This document shows, one piece after another, positions 24,350-33,883 of a stretch of DNA of 64,000 nt. Positions within the stretch are counted from its first letter, which is position 1. Each line of letters starts with the position of its first letter. A program made the position numbers and the translations under genes. Location: positions 1 through 64,000 of the forward strand of contig JAXLVB010000003.1 in assembly GCA_046329195.1 (NCBI GenBank). The letters run 5' to 3'. Source of the stretch: JAXLVB01 sp046329195. Lineage in GTDB: Bacteria > Bacteroidota > Bacteroidia > Cytophagales > Spirosomataceae. The notes under the pieces were generated by a model. It worked only from the letters and a program-made list of their open reading frames with translations. It was not told the origin of the DNA and searched no databases.

Positions 24350-26779
24350 TTATTTGTTCACTATCAGTTTTTTCACCCCTACTTGATTTTGCAATTTCAC
24401 TTGCACAAAGTATAGGCCAGGCATCAAATCGGTGGTAGAAATGGCTACCGTATTTTTACCAACTTGGGCAGTACCAGTGGTTTGACTAATCAAACGTCCT
24501 TGGGCATCCAAGAGGTTGAGTTCGCTGCTACCGGATTCGGTCGCTTCAAAGCGTACGTTGGCGACTTCGGCACATGGATTCGGAAACAAAACCACTTCTA
24601 AAGCTGGGATTGTTTCGGCGCTTTTTGTCAGGGTTTTGGCAAACTGCAAGTCTTTAACTTGAATCTCAAAACTCTTTGACGATACGGTATTACCTGTGAA
24701 CGAAAACACCACCGAAGTAAGGTCATCTGCCTTGAAATTCTTATGCTTGGTTGACCAAAACTCGCTAAACGGTATCGAAAACGTCTGGCTCTGCTCGGTT
24801 AGTTTAATTTCTACTCTAAATTGCTCGTCGGCTGTGGTGATTGATTTTTTCATCAGAATGACCTCTACGATGCCCTTGCCACTTGCTTCAAACTGAACCC
24901 CTTCAAAGGCACTCATATCTGCTTCTTTGGCCGAAGGTTTCAATAATTTGAAGAGCGATAGGTTTTTGGTAACGTTTCCTTTTACATAGGCATTTCGCTC
25001 CAGCAATTGGGCATTTTCAAAGGCTAGTGTTTGGTTGGTGGTTACTTCAAAACGCTCTACATTGGCACTATTTTGAGCCACGTCAATTCCCCAAGGGCTA
25101 TCTGCCAAATACAGTACATCGGTTGTTACTTCCTTATTATTACTAACTGCTAATCCGCTATCAAACAACTGATTAACAGGCACTTTAATAAGTTGCACTT
25201 TCTCGCCTGTTAGGCTTGAATTCCACGACCACTTCTCTTTTGAAGAGGCCGTCTCGGTGCGTGAGGTAGAGCCGTTGATACTGAGCTGGGTTGCTTGCGT
25301 GCGGTTGCTTAGCTCTAAGTAAAGTGCCCCTTTCTGATAATACCCTTGGCGGACAAATACACTCGGCGTTTGTACGGTGTTACTGTTAAATTGAAGTGGT
25401 TGTAGTGTTTCTAGGCGTTCCAAGACTTTTTCGGCAAGAGCTTGGGCAAGGTGTGGCGCTTGACCCCATACTTGGAAATTGAAGTAGTTTTTACCTTTTG
25501 GAAAGTCATCAATAGCCCAGTGGCGTTCTACCACAAACTGACCATTTTGATTAGCCACCGAAAAACAAATCGCATATTCAATGGTTTGGTCAGCGTGCTT
25601 AATCTGGCTCATAATGAACTGATTATCCCGTACTGTCACCTTCTGAATATCCATGATAGCTCCTCCGTTTAGGCGGTCACAGATGGTTTTGGTGTGGTTA
25701 TAAACCTCGTTTTCGGTGTAGGTACTCAGTACTGCTGCCAATCGCTGCTTATCTGCAAAGTAATCAACCGATAGTACGTCTTTGGCGTTGGTAATCGTAA
25801 CCAAATCAGTAGGCGTAGAAGTGTAGGACTTGGTGCTTTCTGAAAAAGGATTTTCAGGAATAAATTGCGATAAGTCCACCCCCGCTACCCGAGCCTGACG
25901 GGCTCTATTTTGGCTATAAAGGCGTGTTTCTGTCGGAACATCATAATTGACCGAAGGCGTGACTTGTCGTTGAAAATGCCGCTGGGCTATTTGTGATGCC
26001 AAGGTACCGTTGCTCTCTAAACCGCCGTCGTTGCCCGTAGTGATGGTTTCTGACGACTCTGTCACCGTAGTTACATTGCTAGACATAATGGCCTTGATAG
26101 GATTAGACGTCACGTAAAACAGTGCATCGTTGAAATCGTTGTCACAGCTGGCATTGTCACGACGGATGTCTTCAAAGCCCATGATGATTTTCTGTTCGAT
26201 TTCGTCTTTGAGCAATACATTGTGAAACTGCAAAGCTGGGTCTTTTTCGGGGTTAAACGAAGGTGTTGAAAACAAGGTCCAGTTACCGTCGCCTACTTCG
26301 TTGCTACGATAGCCATCTGCAACGAGTACCCAACCAATACCAGTGCCCGCCGGGAATTTGCCCAAGTACATCTTGCTACCCGACTTGAGGTTACCGCCAC
26401 TTCCGGGCAATGACAGGTTGGGAAACACGATGGTAATGCCACTTTTGTTGGGCTTCGATGGTCCTTTATCAAGCGAGTAGGTGTAGAATCCTAACACGTT
26501 ACGATAGCCAGCGCCTTCATCCACAAAAGTCACCCACACTTCAGCGTCTTCATAGAGCTTGATGTCGGTATCATTCCCATTAGCAATGTATTCGGGGTGA
26601 TACTTAGGCACAGGGTAATATTCTGGTAACGAAGCCTTTATGTTGGCTCGCATTCGATCCGACACCGTTTCGTACAACACATTAGCGGGTACGCCATCGC
26701 TATTGAAACTACTCAAGTATTTGTACTGGGCCTGAGCCGCTGTTGATAAGAAGATTAGTAGTAAAGCAAATCGTTTCAT
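24350..26779 (-). CDS. Secreted DUF4114 protein with type IX secretion C-terminal domain
   Basis: An 809-residue exported protein. Signal peptide about residues 1-17. The DUF4114 domain (about 110-215) shows its acidic signature with FEDIRRDNASCDNDFNDALF. A central region of beta-rich sequence follows without a recognised enzyme motif. The last 75 residues (from about VVLFPNPC) are a type A T9SS sorting signal, ending in VGVKKLIVNK. It is therefore predicted to cross the outer membrane through the type IX system and stay on the surface or be released. Function unknown; DUF4114 proteins are often surface or adhesion-related. Confidence 0.87.
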   Translation of the reverse strand: MKRFALLLIFLSTAAQAQYKYLSSFNSDGVPANVLYETVSDRMRANIKASLPEYYPVPKYHPEYIANGNDTDIKLYEDAEVWVTFVDEGAGYRNVLGFYTYSLDKGPSKPNKSGITIVFPNLSLPGSGGNLKSGSKMYLGKFPAGTGIGWVLVADGYRSNEVGDGNWTLFSTPSFNPEKDPALQFHNVLLKDEIEQKIIMGFEDIRRDNASCDNDFNDALFYVTSNPIKAIMSSNVTTVTESSETITTGNDGGLESNGTLASQIAQRHFQRQVTPSVNYDVPTETRLYSQNRARQARVAGVDLSQFIPENPFSESTKSYTSTPTDLVTITNAKDVLSVDYFADKQRLAAVLSTYTENEVYNHTKTICDRLNGGAIMDIQKVTVRDNQFIMSQIKHADQTIEYAICFSVANQNGQFVVERHWAIDDFPKGKNYFNFQVWGQAPHLAQALAEKVLERLETLQPLQFNSNTVQTPSVFVRQGYYQKGALYLELSNRTQATQLSINGSTSRTETASSKEKWSWNSSLTGEKVQLIKVPVNQLFDSGLAVSNNKEVTTDVLYLADSPWGIDVAQNSANVERFEVTTNQTLAFENAQLLERNAYVKGNVTKNLSLFKLLKPSAKEADMSAFEGVQFEASGKGIVEVILMKKSITTADEQFRVEIKLTEQSQTFSIPFSEFWSTKHKNFKADDLTSVVFSFTGNTVSSKSFEIQVKDLQFAKTLTKSAETIPALEVVLFPNPCAEVANVRFEATESGSSELNLLDAQGRLISQTTGTAQVGKNTVAISTTDLMPGLYFVQVKLQNQVGVKKLIVNK

Positions 26780-26912
26780 CTCTGTGATTTTTGATACAAA
26801 GATGTAGTGTGAGTAGTGCTTAGAGGTTTGATTTTCGATGTTTGGGAAAAATCACTACCTTTTCAGCAGTTTTTGAGCTTTTTTGAAAAAACCTTATCAC
26901 TTACCACACTCG

Positions 26913-27449
26913 ATGAAAGGCATTGTTTTTACCGAATTTTTTGAAATGGTCGAAAAACAATTCGGCTATTCAATGGTGGATGAACTGGTAGAAAGTACCC
27001 CCCTTCATTCAAAAGGAATATACACAGCCGTTGGCACCTACGACCACCAAGAGATGGTTAGCTTAGTGGTAGAATTAAGCCAGCGCACCCAAATCCCAAT
27101 ACCCGACTTATTAAAAGCCTTCGGGCGGTACTTGTTCCAAACGTTTACCAAGTCGTACCATCATTTCTTTGCCAATGCACCCGATGCGTTTACGTTTCTG
27201 AGTTTTATTCATAACTACATTCACGTAGAAGTAAAAAAACTCTATCCAGATGCCGAATTGCCTCATTTTGATATTGAACATCCAAGCCCTAACCAATTGA
27301 TTATGAACTATCGTTCGACCCGAAAAATGGCCAATTTGGCCTTGGGACTCATTGAGGGCACCTTTGAATTTTATCACGAAGCAGCCACGATTCAGTTTGA
27401 CAAACTTTCAGACGATGGAAGTGAAGTTCGTTTTATTATTACCAAGTGA
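26913..27449 (+). CDS. H-NOX (heme NO/O2-binding) sensor protein
   Basis: A 178-residue heme sensor of the HNOB/H-NOX family. The proximal heme ligand is H104 (NYIHVEV), and the heme-propionate clamp YxSxR is Y133-R-S135-T-R137; the 29-residue spacing between them matches the family. The distal tyrosine that stabilises O2 in some H-NOX proteins would fall at L142, so this one is predicted to bind NO rather than O2 (inference). The start is the ATG at 26913, since the upstream frame only adds a TTG. The next gene, a hybrid histidine kinase, begins within a few bases of its stop, the classic H-NOX/kinase arrangement. Confidence 0.93.
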   Translation: MKGIVFTEFFEMVEKQFGYSMVDELVESTPLHSKGIYTAVGTYDHQEMVSLVVELSQRTQIPIPDLLKAFGRYLFQTFTKSYHHFFANAPDAFTFLSFIHNYIHVEVKKLYPDAELPHFDIEHPSPNQLIMNYRSTRKMANLALGLIEGTFEFYHEAATIQFDKLSDDGSEVRFIITK

Positions 27450-27451
27450 GC

Positions 27452-30301
27452 ATGGAAGAACTTGAGATACTCAAACGACGGATAGAGCGTGAACGCCAAG
27501 CTAGGTTGCAAGCCGAAAGCATTCTCGAAGACAAAGCCTTGCAATTGTATCAGGCTAACGAACGCCTACGCCTTCTGAACGAAAATCTTGAACATCAGGT
27601 CAAAGAAAGCGTTGAAGAGCTTCACCGCAGCGAAAAACGCTACCGAGAACTCATCGAGTCGGTGCAGGATATTATTTATAAAATATCGCCCGACGGGTAC
27701 TTTACCTTTGTCAACTCGATTGTCAAAGAGATTTTAGGCTATCAAGAATCCGAACTTATTGGCAAGCATTTCACCGAACTGGTAGAACCTTCGTACCGTG
27801 AGTCGCTAGTGAATTTTTACTGGCAGATGGTAGAAGACAAGCAAGCCAGCACCTACAAAGATTTTCCGGCCATCCACCAAAAAGGGTACCTGGTTTGGAT
27901 TGGACAAACGGTGCGACTCATTGAGCAAAACGGACAAGTTGTGGAGTTGGTGGCCGTAGCTCGTGATGTGACCGAGCTAAAAACCACCGAAGATGCGCTT
28001 AGAACCACTCAAACTCGGCTTAGTGCCCTGATTACCAACCTCCAAAAAGGTGTGCTGGTCGAAGACGAACATCGTCAAATCATTCTGGTCAATCAGTTGT
28101 TTTGCGACATGTTCAATATTCCGTCTGGGCCTGAATCATTGCTAGGTACAAATTGTGCCGACGCTGCCGAATTCATCAAACCGCTCTTTAAGGAATCTGA
28201 GGCGTTTGTCAGACGGATTGATGAATTACTACAACAACAGCAAATTGTCACTGACGAAGAAGTACAGATGGTGGACGGACGCTACATGGAGCGTGACTAC
28301 ATCCCTATTTTTTTGGGTGGACAGTACAAAGGCCACCTCTGGAAGTACGACGATATTACCGAAAAGTACCTTGTTAGAGAGCAAATCCGCAAAAGTGAAG
28401 AGAAGTACCGAGGCATCATGAACAACATGGAGCTTGGACTACTGGAAGTTGACAACGAACAGCGGATTGTACGTGCCTACGACCGATTCTGTAAGCTGGT
28501 AGGTTATACCGAAGAAGAGCTCGTTGGCAAAATTGCTCCCGAATTGTTCCTTCCCAGAGAGTTTGAAGAAGTACTAGCCAACAATCAAAGCCGCCGCAAT
28601 ACAGGTGCAGCTAGTTCGTATGAATTGCAAATGGTGACCAAAGACGGTTCACGCATTTGGGTATTAATCAGTGGAGCACCTATTATGGATGAACACGGAA
28701 ATGTAGTTGGGTCGATGGGAATACATTATGACATTACAGAACGGAAACGCCTTGAACAAGAACTCGCTGCTGCCAAACAAGCTGCTGATGATGCTCGACA
28801 AGCCGAGAAACAGTTTCTGGCCAACATGAGCCACGAAATCCGTACCCCGCTCAATGCCATTATTGGAATGACTCACCTGCTTTTTGACACCCGCCCCAAC
28901 AAGCAGCAATTTGAATACTTAGAAATCTTGAAAACCTCGGCTGACTTCTTACACAGCCTTATCTCTGACCTACTCGACATGGCAAAAATTGAAGCTGGAC
29001 GCATTGAGGTCCAACAACATCCGTTTGATTTGATAGGCTTGTTGCGTACTACTCAACGGGTATTTCAGATGAAACTCCAAAATCGCCCCGTCGAACTCGA
29101 CATGATGATTGACGCCCGGATTTCGGGAACCTACATTGGCGACGACCTCATTCTGAACCAGATTTTGCTCAACCTCATTGGTAATGCTGAGAAATTTACA
29201 GAAGAAGGGTCTATCGAGATTGTGGTGAAGCTCAAAAAAGAAGAAGAAAATACCACTTGGATTGAGTTCAAGATTTCGGACACAGGCATTGGTATTCCGG
29301 CCAATAAGCTTGAAGAAATTTTCCAGAAATTCAAGCAGATTAATATCCAAGGACACAAGCACAAAGGTACGGGGCTTGGCTTGGCTATCACTAAGCAACT
29401 CATTGATTTACAAGGGGGTCAAATCAGTGTGAAAAGCCAAGAAGGCCAAGGCACTACCTTTACGTTTGTGCTTCCGTTTCAGCAATCAGACCTTGACCCA
29501 GTACCCGACACATTTGAGATTCAGCCAGCATCGAGCGACTTGTCGGGCTGTAAAGTGCTAGTTGCCGAAGATAACATCATGAATCAAAAATACATCAGTA
29601 GCTTACTCAATAAGTGGAACATAGACTATGTCATTGCTATTGATGGAAAAAAAGCGGTAGAACAGGCTCAGAAAAAGCATTATGACATCATTTTGATGGA
29701 TATTCAGATGCCCAATATGGATGGATATGAAGCCACCATCACCATTCGGAATACTACCAACCCTAACCAACATACGCCTATCATTGCACTGACGGCCTCT
29801 GCCATGCTCGACCAAAAAAGCAAAACCAAAATGGTAGGCATGGACGATTTTATTACGAAGCCCTTTGCTCCTAGCCAACTCCTGAGTGCCCTCAAGCGTT
29901 ATGTGCACCTAGCACCTACCCCTACGGAGTCTGTCAGCAGCAGCGACTTCAGTGCTCAACTTGACCAAAAGAGACTGCAAGAAATGTACGGCGACGACAA
30001 GGAGTATGCAGCCGAAATGTTTCGCACTTTTCTGAACGATGTGCTGCCTGAGTTTGCTACGCTTCAATCTTTACTACAAGCCAACGACTGGGCTACGCTT
30101 AGTAAGTTAGCCCACAAACTCAAACCAACACTAGGCATGGTTGGATTGACACAGCTCGAAAAACAGATGCTAGAACTCGAAACTACTTCGCAGCAAGAAC
30201 CCAATCCCGCCACGCTACAATCGCTCTACGATACGATTCAGGTAGAATTAGAAAAACATCTCCCTTTGCTTGAGCAACAACTCGAAACACTTCATTTATA
30301 G
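27452..30301 (+). CDS. H-NOX-associated hybrid histidine kinase (PAS x3, HisKA, HATPase, REC, HPt)
   Basis: A 949-residue soluble hybrid kinase. The N-terminal coiled coil (about 1-60) is followed by three PAS domains (about 63-180, 190-310, 318-430). HisKA carries phospho-acceptor H461 (MSHEIRTPLNA), then HATPase (NAEKF, DTGIGIP, GTGLGLAI). A receiver domain has D750 (LMDIQMP), and a C-terminal HPt domain has H888 (LAHKLKP). There is no transmembrane segment, so the input is cytoplasmic, as expected for control by H-NOX. The gene starts 2 bp after the H-NOX stop; a GTG at 27446 overlapping that stop is an alternative start. The internal relay and the LytTR regulator 6 bp downstream suggest NO-bound H-NOX changes kinase flux to that regulator (inference from known HnoK systems). 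Confidence 0.95.
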   Translation: MEELEILKRRIERERQARLQAESILEDKALQLYQANERLRLLNENLEHQVKESVEELHRSEKRYRELIESVQDIIYKISPDGYFTFVNSIVKEILGYQESELIGKHFTELVEPSYRESLVNFYWQMVEDKQASTYKDFPAIHQKGYLVWIGQTVRLIEQNGQVVELVAVARDVTELKTTEDALRTTQTRLSALITNLQKGVLVEDEHRQIILVNQLFCDMFNIPSGPESLLGTNCADAAEFIKPLFKESEAFVRRIDELLQQQQIVTDEEVQMVDGRYMERDYIPIFLGGQYKGHLWKYDDITEKYLVREQIRKSEEKYRGIMNNMELGLLEVDNEQRIVRAYDRFCKLVGYTEEELVGKIAPELFLPREFEEVLANNQSRRNTGAASSYELQMVTKDGSRIWVLISGAPIMDEHGNVVGSMGIHYDITERKRLEQELAAAKQAADDARQAEKQFLANMSHEIRTPLNAIIGMTHLLFDTRPNKQQFEYLEILKTSADFLHSLISDLLDMAKIEAGRIEVQQHPFDLIGLLRTTQRVFQMKLQNRPVELDMMIDARISGTYIGDDLILNQILLNLIGNAEKFTEEGSIEIVVKLKKEEENTTWIEFKISDTGIGIPANKLEEIFQKFKQINIQGHKHKGTGLGLAITKQLIDLQGGQISVKSQEGQGTTFTFVLPFQQSDLDPVPDTFEIQPASSDLSGCKVLVAEDNIMNQKYISSLLNKWNIDYVIAIDGKKAVEQAQKKHYDIILMDIQMPNMDGYEATITIRNTTNPNQHTPIIALTASAMLDQKSKTKMVGMDDFITKPFAPSQLLSALKRYVHLAPTPTESVSSSDFSAQLDQKRLQEMYGDDKEYAAEMFRTFLNDVLPEFATLQSLLQANDWATLSKLAHKLKPTLGMVGLTQLEKQMLELETTSQQEPNPATLQSLYDTIQVELEKHLPLLEQQLETLHL

Positions 30302-30307
30302 ATAGTT

Positions 30308-30997
30308 ATGAAACTAAAATGTATCATCGTAGAAGACGAAGTCATGGCACGTAAGTCGCTACAGCGGCTTTGTGAGCAGCACGATGGGCTCCAATTGTTA
30401 GCCGTTTTTGAAAATGCAGAAGATGCGTTGATATTTTTGGCAAACGAAGAAGTGGACTTGATTTGGCTTGATGTCGAGATGCCCGGTTTATCTGGATTTG
30501 GCTTACTCGAAAACCTAACCTCGATGCCTCAAGTGATTATGACCACCACCAAAACCGAATATGCTTTTGATGCCTACCAGTATCAAGTAACTGACTATCT
30601 ACAAAAGCCTATCACCTTGCCTCGGTTTAAGGTTGCCGTCGAAAAAGTGATAGAACTCAACGCTCAAAAGACGACCGTTGCCCCCGAGCGCCAAGAAATT
30701 TATGTCAAAATTGACGGACGCTACATTCGCCTTCCTTACGATGATATTTTGTATGTTGAAAACGTAGGGGATTATGTCAAGTTTTTTACAGCCAAAAACT
30801 CTTACATAGTCCACACCACGATGAAGTACTTAGAAGAGAAACTCGGTAGTCAGTTTTTACGGGTACATCGGTCGTTTATCGTGCATTTAGACAAAATTGT
30901 GGACATCGAAGAAAACAACTTGGTGATTGGCAACAAAGTCATCCCGATTAGCCGAGCCAACAAGCCCGAATTGATGAATCGGCTGAATATGCTGTAA
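30308..30997 (+). CDS. LytTR-family response regulator
   Basis: A 229-residue AgrA/AlgR-type regulator. The receiver domain (1-120) has acidic residues E9-D10 and phospho-acceptor D55 (WLDVEMPG), with the conserved lysine in LQKPIT. The LytTR DNA-binding domain (about 135-229) contains YVKIDGRYIRLPY, VENVGDYVKF and FLRVHRSFIVHL. Six bases separate it from the hybrid kinase, so it is almost surely the output of the H-NOX pathway. It is convergent with the TPR-barrel gene only 9 bp away. Targets unknown; the adjacent exopolysaccharide locus is a plausible candidate because H-NOX systems often control biofilm (inference). Confidence 0.95.
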   Translation: MKLKCIIVEDEVMARKSLQRLCEQHDGLQLLAVFENAEDALIFLANEEVDLIWLDVEMPGLSGFGLLENLTSMPQVIMTTTKTEYAFDAYQYQVTDYLQKPITLPRFKVAVEKVIELNAQKTTVAPERQEIYVKIDGRYIRLPYDDILYVENVGDYVKFFTAKNSYIVHTTMKYLEEKLGSQFLRVHRSFIVHLDKIVDIEENNLVIGNKVIPISRANKPELMNRLNML

Positions 30998-31006
30998 TAC
31001 AAACAC

Positions 31007-33040
31007 TTACTTCTTTAACACTATCCATTTGGCTTTGAGGCCCGTTTCGGAGTAGCTGTACCCTACCACCGACGAGGTGGCACTGTTGCTATACGAAGTG
31101 TAGGCCATTACTTCTAAGGCTGCGAAGGGCCGATAGCCCACCATCGCCGAAAAACGGTAAGTACTTTGAGCGGATTCGTCTTCGATGCGTTGCAAACCAA
31201 CCGCCCCTGAGAGCTGATAGAGCCATTTTTGTTTCGGAACGTTGAGGTTCTCAAAGGCCCCGAATACTTCGTAACCTCTGAACAAAAAAGGGCTAAAGTA
31301 GATACGTGACATGCGCTTTTCGAAAGTCATGCGCTGGTAGTTGACCCCAAATTTCAGAACCGGACTGGCGAGCACATCGTAGTACAGCGACGCAAACAGC
31401 AGGTTGCGGACGTTACCGTCGGAGTTTTGGGTATAATAATACTGTGAATAGACACCTACTTTGAACGGCGAAGCAAGGTTGTAAGTAGCGATGTAGTCTT
31501 TGAATGACAATTGATTGCCCACAAGACCCGCCGTAAAGTTTTGTACGTCAGTGCGGTAGCGTAGCTCAAGGCTTTGGTATTTGCCGATTTTCAACTCTCC
31601 AGCTACATCGTAAAGCATGAAGGGCGTGCTGAGGCTGTCTTTTTGGAGCGATGCTCGGCTCACGGAGCCCGTCAGTAATACCGCAGGGTGTACTCGCCAG
31701 CGCAGACCTGCCGAGAGGGTTTGTGTTTGGGCAGCGTTTTTTTCGAGGTCATTGTTGATTTCTCGGCGTTTGTACCCAAGCGTAAGGCGCAAAGGCATCA
31801 GTAAGTCAATGCCGAGGTTGAGTTGGTAATTGCGAGATACGTTGCCGCCTTTGTCGCTACTCATGAAGTTATGCGTAGTCAAGCTGGGGGCATGGCGTAG
31901 ACTCAAGCGCTCCAGAAACGCCTCAGCGTCTTTTTGATGAGGGTAGTAACGAAGGGTTCGGAGGGCAAATATCTTGGCTTCTTCGTCGAGTTCTTGGGCA
32001 AACAGGGCATCGGCACAGCCCAAATTGCCATCGAAGGAGTTGGGCACTTGCTTGAGCGACTGCTTAAAGAGCGCTACCGATGCCCCAAACGATTTGTTCC
32101 AAACCGACAGCCCGGCTCTTTTGAGTAAAATTTCGTTGTTGTTTGGGAATTGCCTTTCGAGCTCGTCTAATTCGGCAAAAGCCTGCTTGAACTGCTCGTT
32201 CCAGCCGAGGGCAGTGATTCGCCCCAGCTTGGCCTTCAGGGTGTTTTCGGGAGAAGACTTTGCTGTTTCGATGGCTTTGTTGGCGTACTCAATAGCCGCT
32301 GATTTGTTTTTTTGCAAAAAAGACAGGTACGAAAGCCCGAGGTACAGGTCTGTTTGCCGGCGGGCCGATTGACTGAGTAATTGATAAACCTTGTCCGCCT
32401 CCGCCAATTGTTCCATTTGGATGAGCAGTTGGGCTTTGGCAAAGAGCGATTCTTCGTCCTGAGGGTTTTCGGACAAAATAGCCTCCAACAGCGGTAGTGC
32501 TTGCGAGTATGCTTGTTTTTGGGCGAGTTGGTTGGCCAGGCCAAGGCGAGCATATTTGCGGCTTACCGCAGCATTGGCATTGTGAGGTTGAATTTCGAGT
32601 GCCAAGTTTGTGTATTGGAGTGCTTTTTCGTACTCAAAAAGCGAGGCCAGGGCATTGGCATAGCCCAAGGTAGCGGCAAAGTCACGGGGTTGTATCGTAA
32701 GGAGGTGTTCGTAGTAAGCTTTGGCGGCGGGGTATTCTTGGCCCCACATCAGGGCTTCGGCGGCATTGAGCGATATTTCAAAATCGTTGGGGTAGCGTTT
32801 GAGGAGCGAAGTAAAAACCGCCTGTGCTTCTTTGACGTGACCCGAAAGCCCCGTGCCACGGCCGTAGCAGAGGAGCGCCGTACGATTGGTAGAGTCTTGG
32901 GTGCCGAGGTAGTTTTTGAAGAAAGCAGCGCCTTCGGCAAACTTACCACTTTCGAGTAGTTGAAAACCCACTTTCAAAGCCTCTTGGGCTTGAGCGAAGT
33001 TTGTTAGCAATAGCGCAGCGAATACCAGTACTTTTTTCAT
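31007..33040 (-). CDS. TPR protein with C-terminal YaiO-like outer-membrane beta-barrel
   Basis: A 677-residue envelope protein. Signal peptide about 1-19. Residues about 20-385 are a chain of TPR-like helix pairs (for example YANALASLFEYEKALQYTNLALEIQP). The last 280 residues are alternating amphipathic beta strands typical of a YaiO-type barrel, ending in a final strand. A periplasmic TPR superhelix joined to a barrel is the design of exopolysaccharide export proteins (BcsC, PgaA, PelB). Next to glycosyltransferases and a flippase, it is the best candidate for the outer-membrane exporter of this locus (inference). The ATG at 33040 is supported by a -7 box at 33062-33069; the longer frame would start upstream of it. 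Confidence 0.83.
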   Translation of the reverse strand: MKKVLVFAALLLTNFAQAQEALKVGFQLLESGKFAEGAAFFKNYLGTQDSTNRTALLCYGRGTGLSGHVKEAQAVFTSLLKRYPNDFEISLNAAEALMWGQEYPAAKAYYEHLLTIQPRDFAATLGYANALASLFEYEKALQYTNLALEIQPHNANAAVSRKYARLGLANQLAQKQAYSQALPLLEAILSENPQDEESLFAKAQLLIQMEQLAEADKVYQLLSQSARRQTDLYLGLSYLSFLQKNKSAAIEYANKAIETAKSSPENTLKAKLGRITALGWNEQFKQAFAELDELERQFPNNNEILLKRAGLSVWNKSFGASVALFKQSLKQVPNSFDGNLGCADALFAQELDEEAKIFALRTLRYYPHQKDAEAFLERLSLRHAPSLTTHNFMSSDKGGNVSRNYQLNLGIDLLMPLRLTLGYKRREINNDLEKNAAQTQTLSAGLRWRVHPAVLLTGSVSRASLQKDSLSTPFMLYDVAGELKIGKYQSLELRYRTDVQNFTAGLVGNQLSFKDYIATYNLASPFKVGVYSQYYYTQNSDGNVRNLLFASLYYDVLASPVLKFGVNYQRMTFEKRMSRIYFSPFLFRGYEVFGAFENLNVPKQKWLYQLSGAVGLQRIEDESAQSTYRFSAMVGYRPFAALEVMAYTSYSNSATSSVVGYSYSETGLKAKWIVLKK

Positions 33041-33061
33041 TGGGTGATTGTTTTGATGGCA

Positions 33062-33069
33062 CAAAACTA
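33062..33069 (-). promoter_or_regulatory. Bacteroidetes -7 box (TAGTTTTG) for the TPR-barrel gene
   Basis: Exact TAnnTTTG on the minus strand, 21 bp before the ATG at 33040. Confidence 0.5.
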
Positions 33070-33179
33070 TCTACCTTAATAATGATGAGGCTGTGGAATT
33101 CGATGAAGTGCAGCTTTTAGCGTTTTTTTGGAAGAAAATGTAGGGTGATATAGAGCGATGTTTTTTACGAATATTTTTA

Positions 33180-33339
33180 GAAGCTGTTTAAGTTAATCTT
33201 GTTTTGTTCAAAATGTTGCTTTTTTGCCAATACTGCGTTGTTAAAATCCTCATTTAGCGCTGCTAAACTCCGGTTTTAACGCCTTGTCTTGACTAAAAAC
33301 CATTCATTTTTATTCATAAAATTTAACTTAAACAGCTTC
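33180..33339. mobile_element. 160-bp MITE-like element with 17-bp perfect terminal inverted repeats
   Basis: The 522-bp gene-free stretch 33041-33562 contains this element. The left end GAAGCTGTTTAAGTTAA (33180-33196) is repeated perfectly in inverted form at 33323-33339. A direct TTA lies on each side (33177-33179 and 33340-33342), fitting a 3-bp target duplication. The interior is itself a nested imperfect palindrome centred near 33260 (GTTAAAATC...GGTTTTAAC enclosing TTTAGC...GCTAAA). It has no coding capacity. The TNA-type duplication is the kind made by some IS5-family groups, so an IS5-like transposase elsewhere may mobilise it (inference). To its right, ACCAGCAGATT occurs twice (about 33351 and 33417). 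Confidence 0.8.
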
Positions 33340-33562
33340 TTAGAAGAATCACCAGCAGATTTTAACCACAAGTAGGTGCATAACATTTCAGCGAAAGTCA
33401 GCGGGTGACAAAGCTACCAGCAGATTGGTGTAGAGATTTACGAGAATACTGTTTTCCGCCCAATTATCTCCAAAAAACCTTCCTTTTTTGTTGTTTATCG
33501 AAATAGAGCCTTCGTCAGGGGGAAGGTGCTGCAATTTTGTGTCATCAAAAACACAACGCAAG

Positions 33563-33883
33563 ATGTACGCACCGAGTTTTATCCAATTTTCCGAACGCCT
33601 CCGCATCTACCGCTATCGGGGCGATTTGGGTACCACCCAAGCTCAAGAACTGAAAGAAGAGCTGCTCAACGAGTCGGCACGTGAGATTTTTATTGACCTC
33701 AGCGACGTAACCAAAACTGACTTGGTGGCCATCAATGCCCTTGCCATTGCGCACAAGTACAAAAACATCAACGTAGTGCTACCCAAAAGTGCGGCTGGCC
33801 GGCAGATGTTTCATATCACCAAATTCGATCGCATTTTCAACGTCATTCCGTCAATCCCTGCCTATCTCTACGACCATGAATAA
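33563..33883 (+). CDS. STAS-domain protein with altered phosphorylation site
   Basis: A 106-residue single STAS domain, the fold of anti-sigma-factor antagonists. The core strand IFIDLSDVTKTDLVAINAL matches the STAS signature, but the phosphorylatable serine of the usual DSS/DSxG motif is leucine here. Control by serine phosphorylation is therefore unlikely and it may act constitutively or only as a binding module (inference). Its stop overlaps the start of the flippase gene by 8 bp, so the two are translationally coupled. A near-consensus -7 box CAATTTTG lies at 33532-33539. Confidence 0.78.
   Translation: MYAPSFIQFSERLRIYRYRGDLGTTQAQELKEELLNESAREIFIDLSDVTKTDLVAINALAIAHKYKNINVVLPKSAAGRQMFHITKFDRIFNVIPSIPAYLYDHE

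Noticed and set aside
33041..33562. Possible small protein or RNA gene in the large spacer
   Set aside because: The only clear structure is the MITE-like element; no start, ribosome site or conserved RNA fold was recognised.
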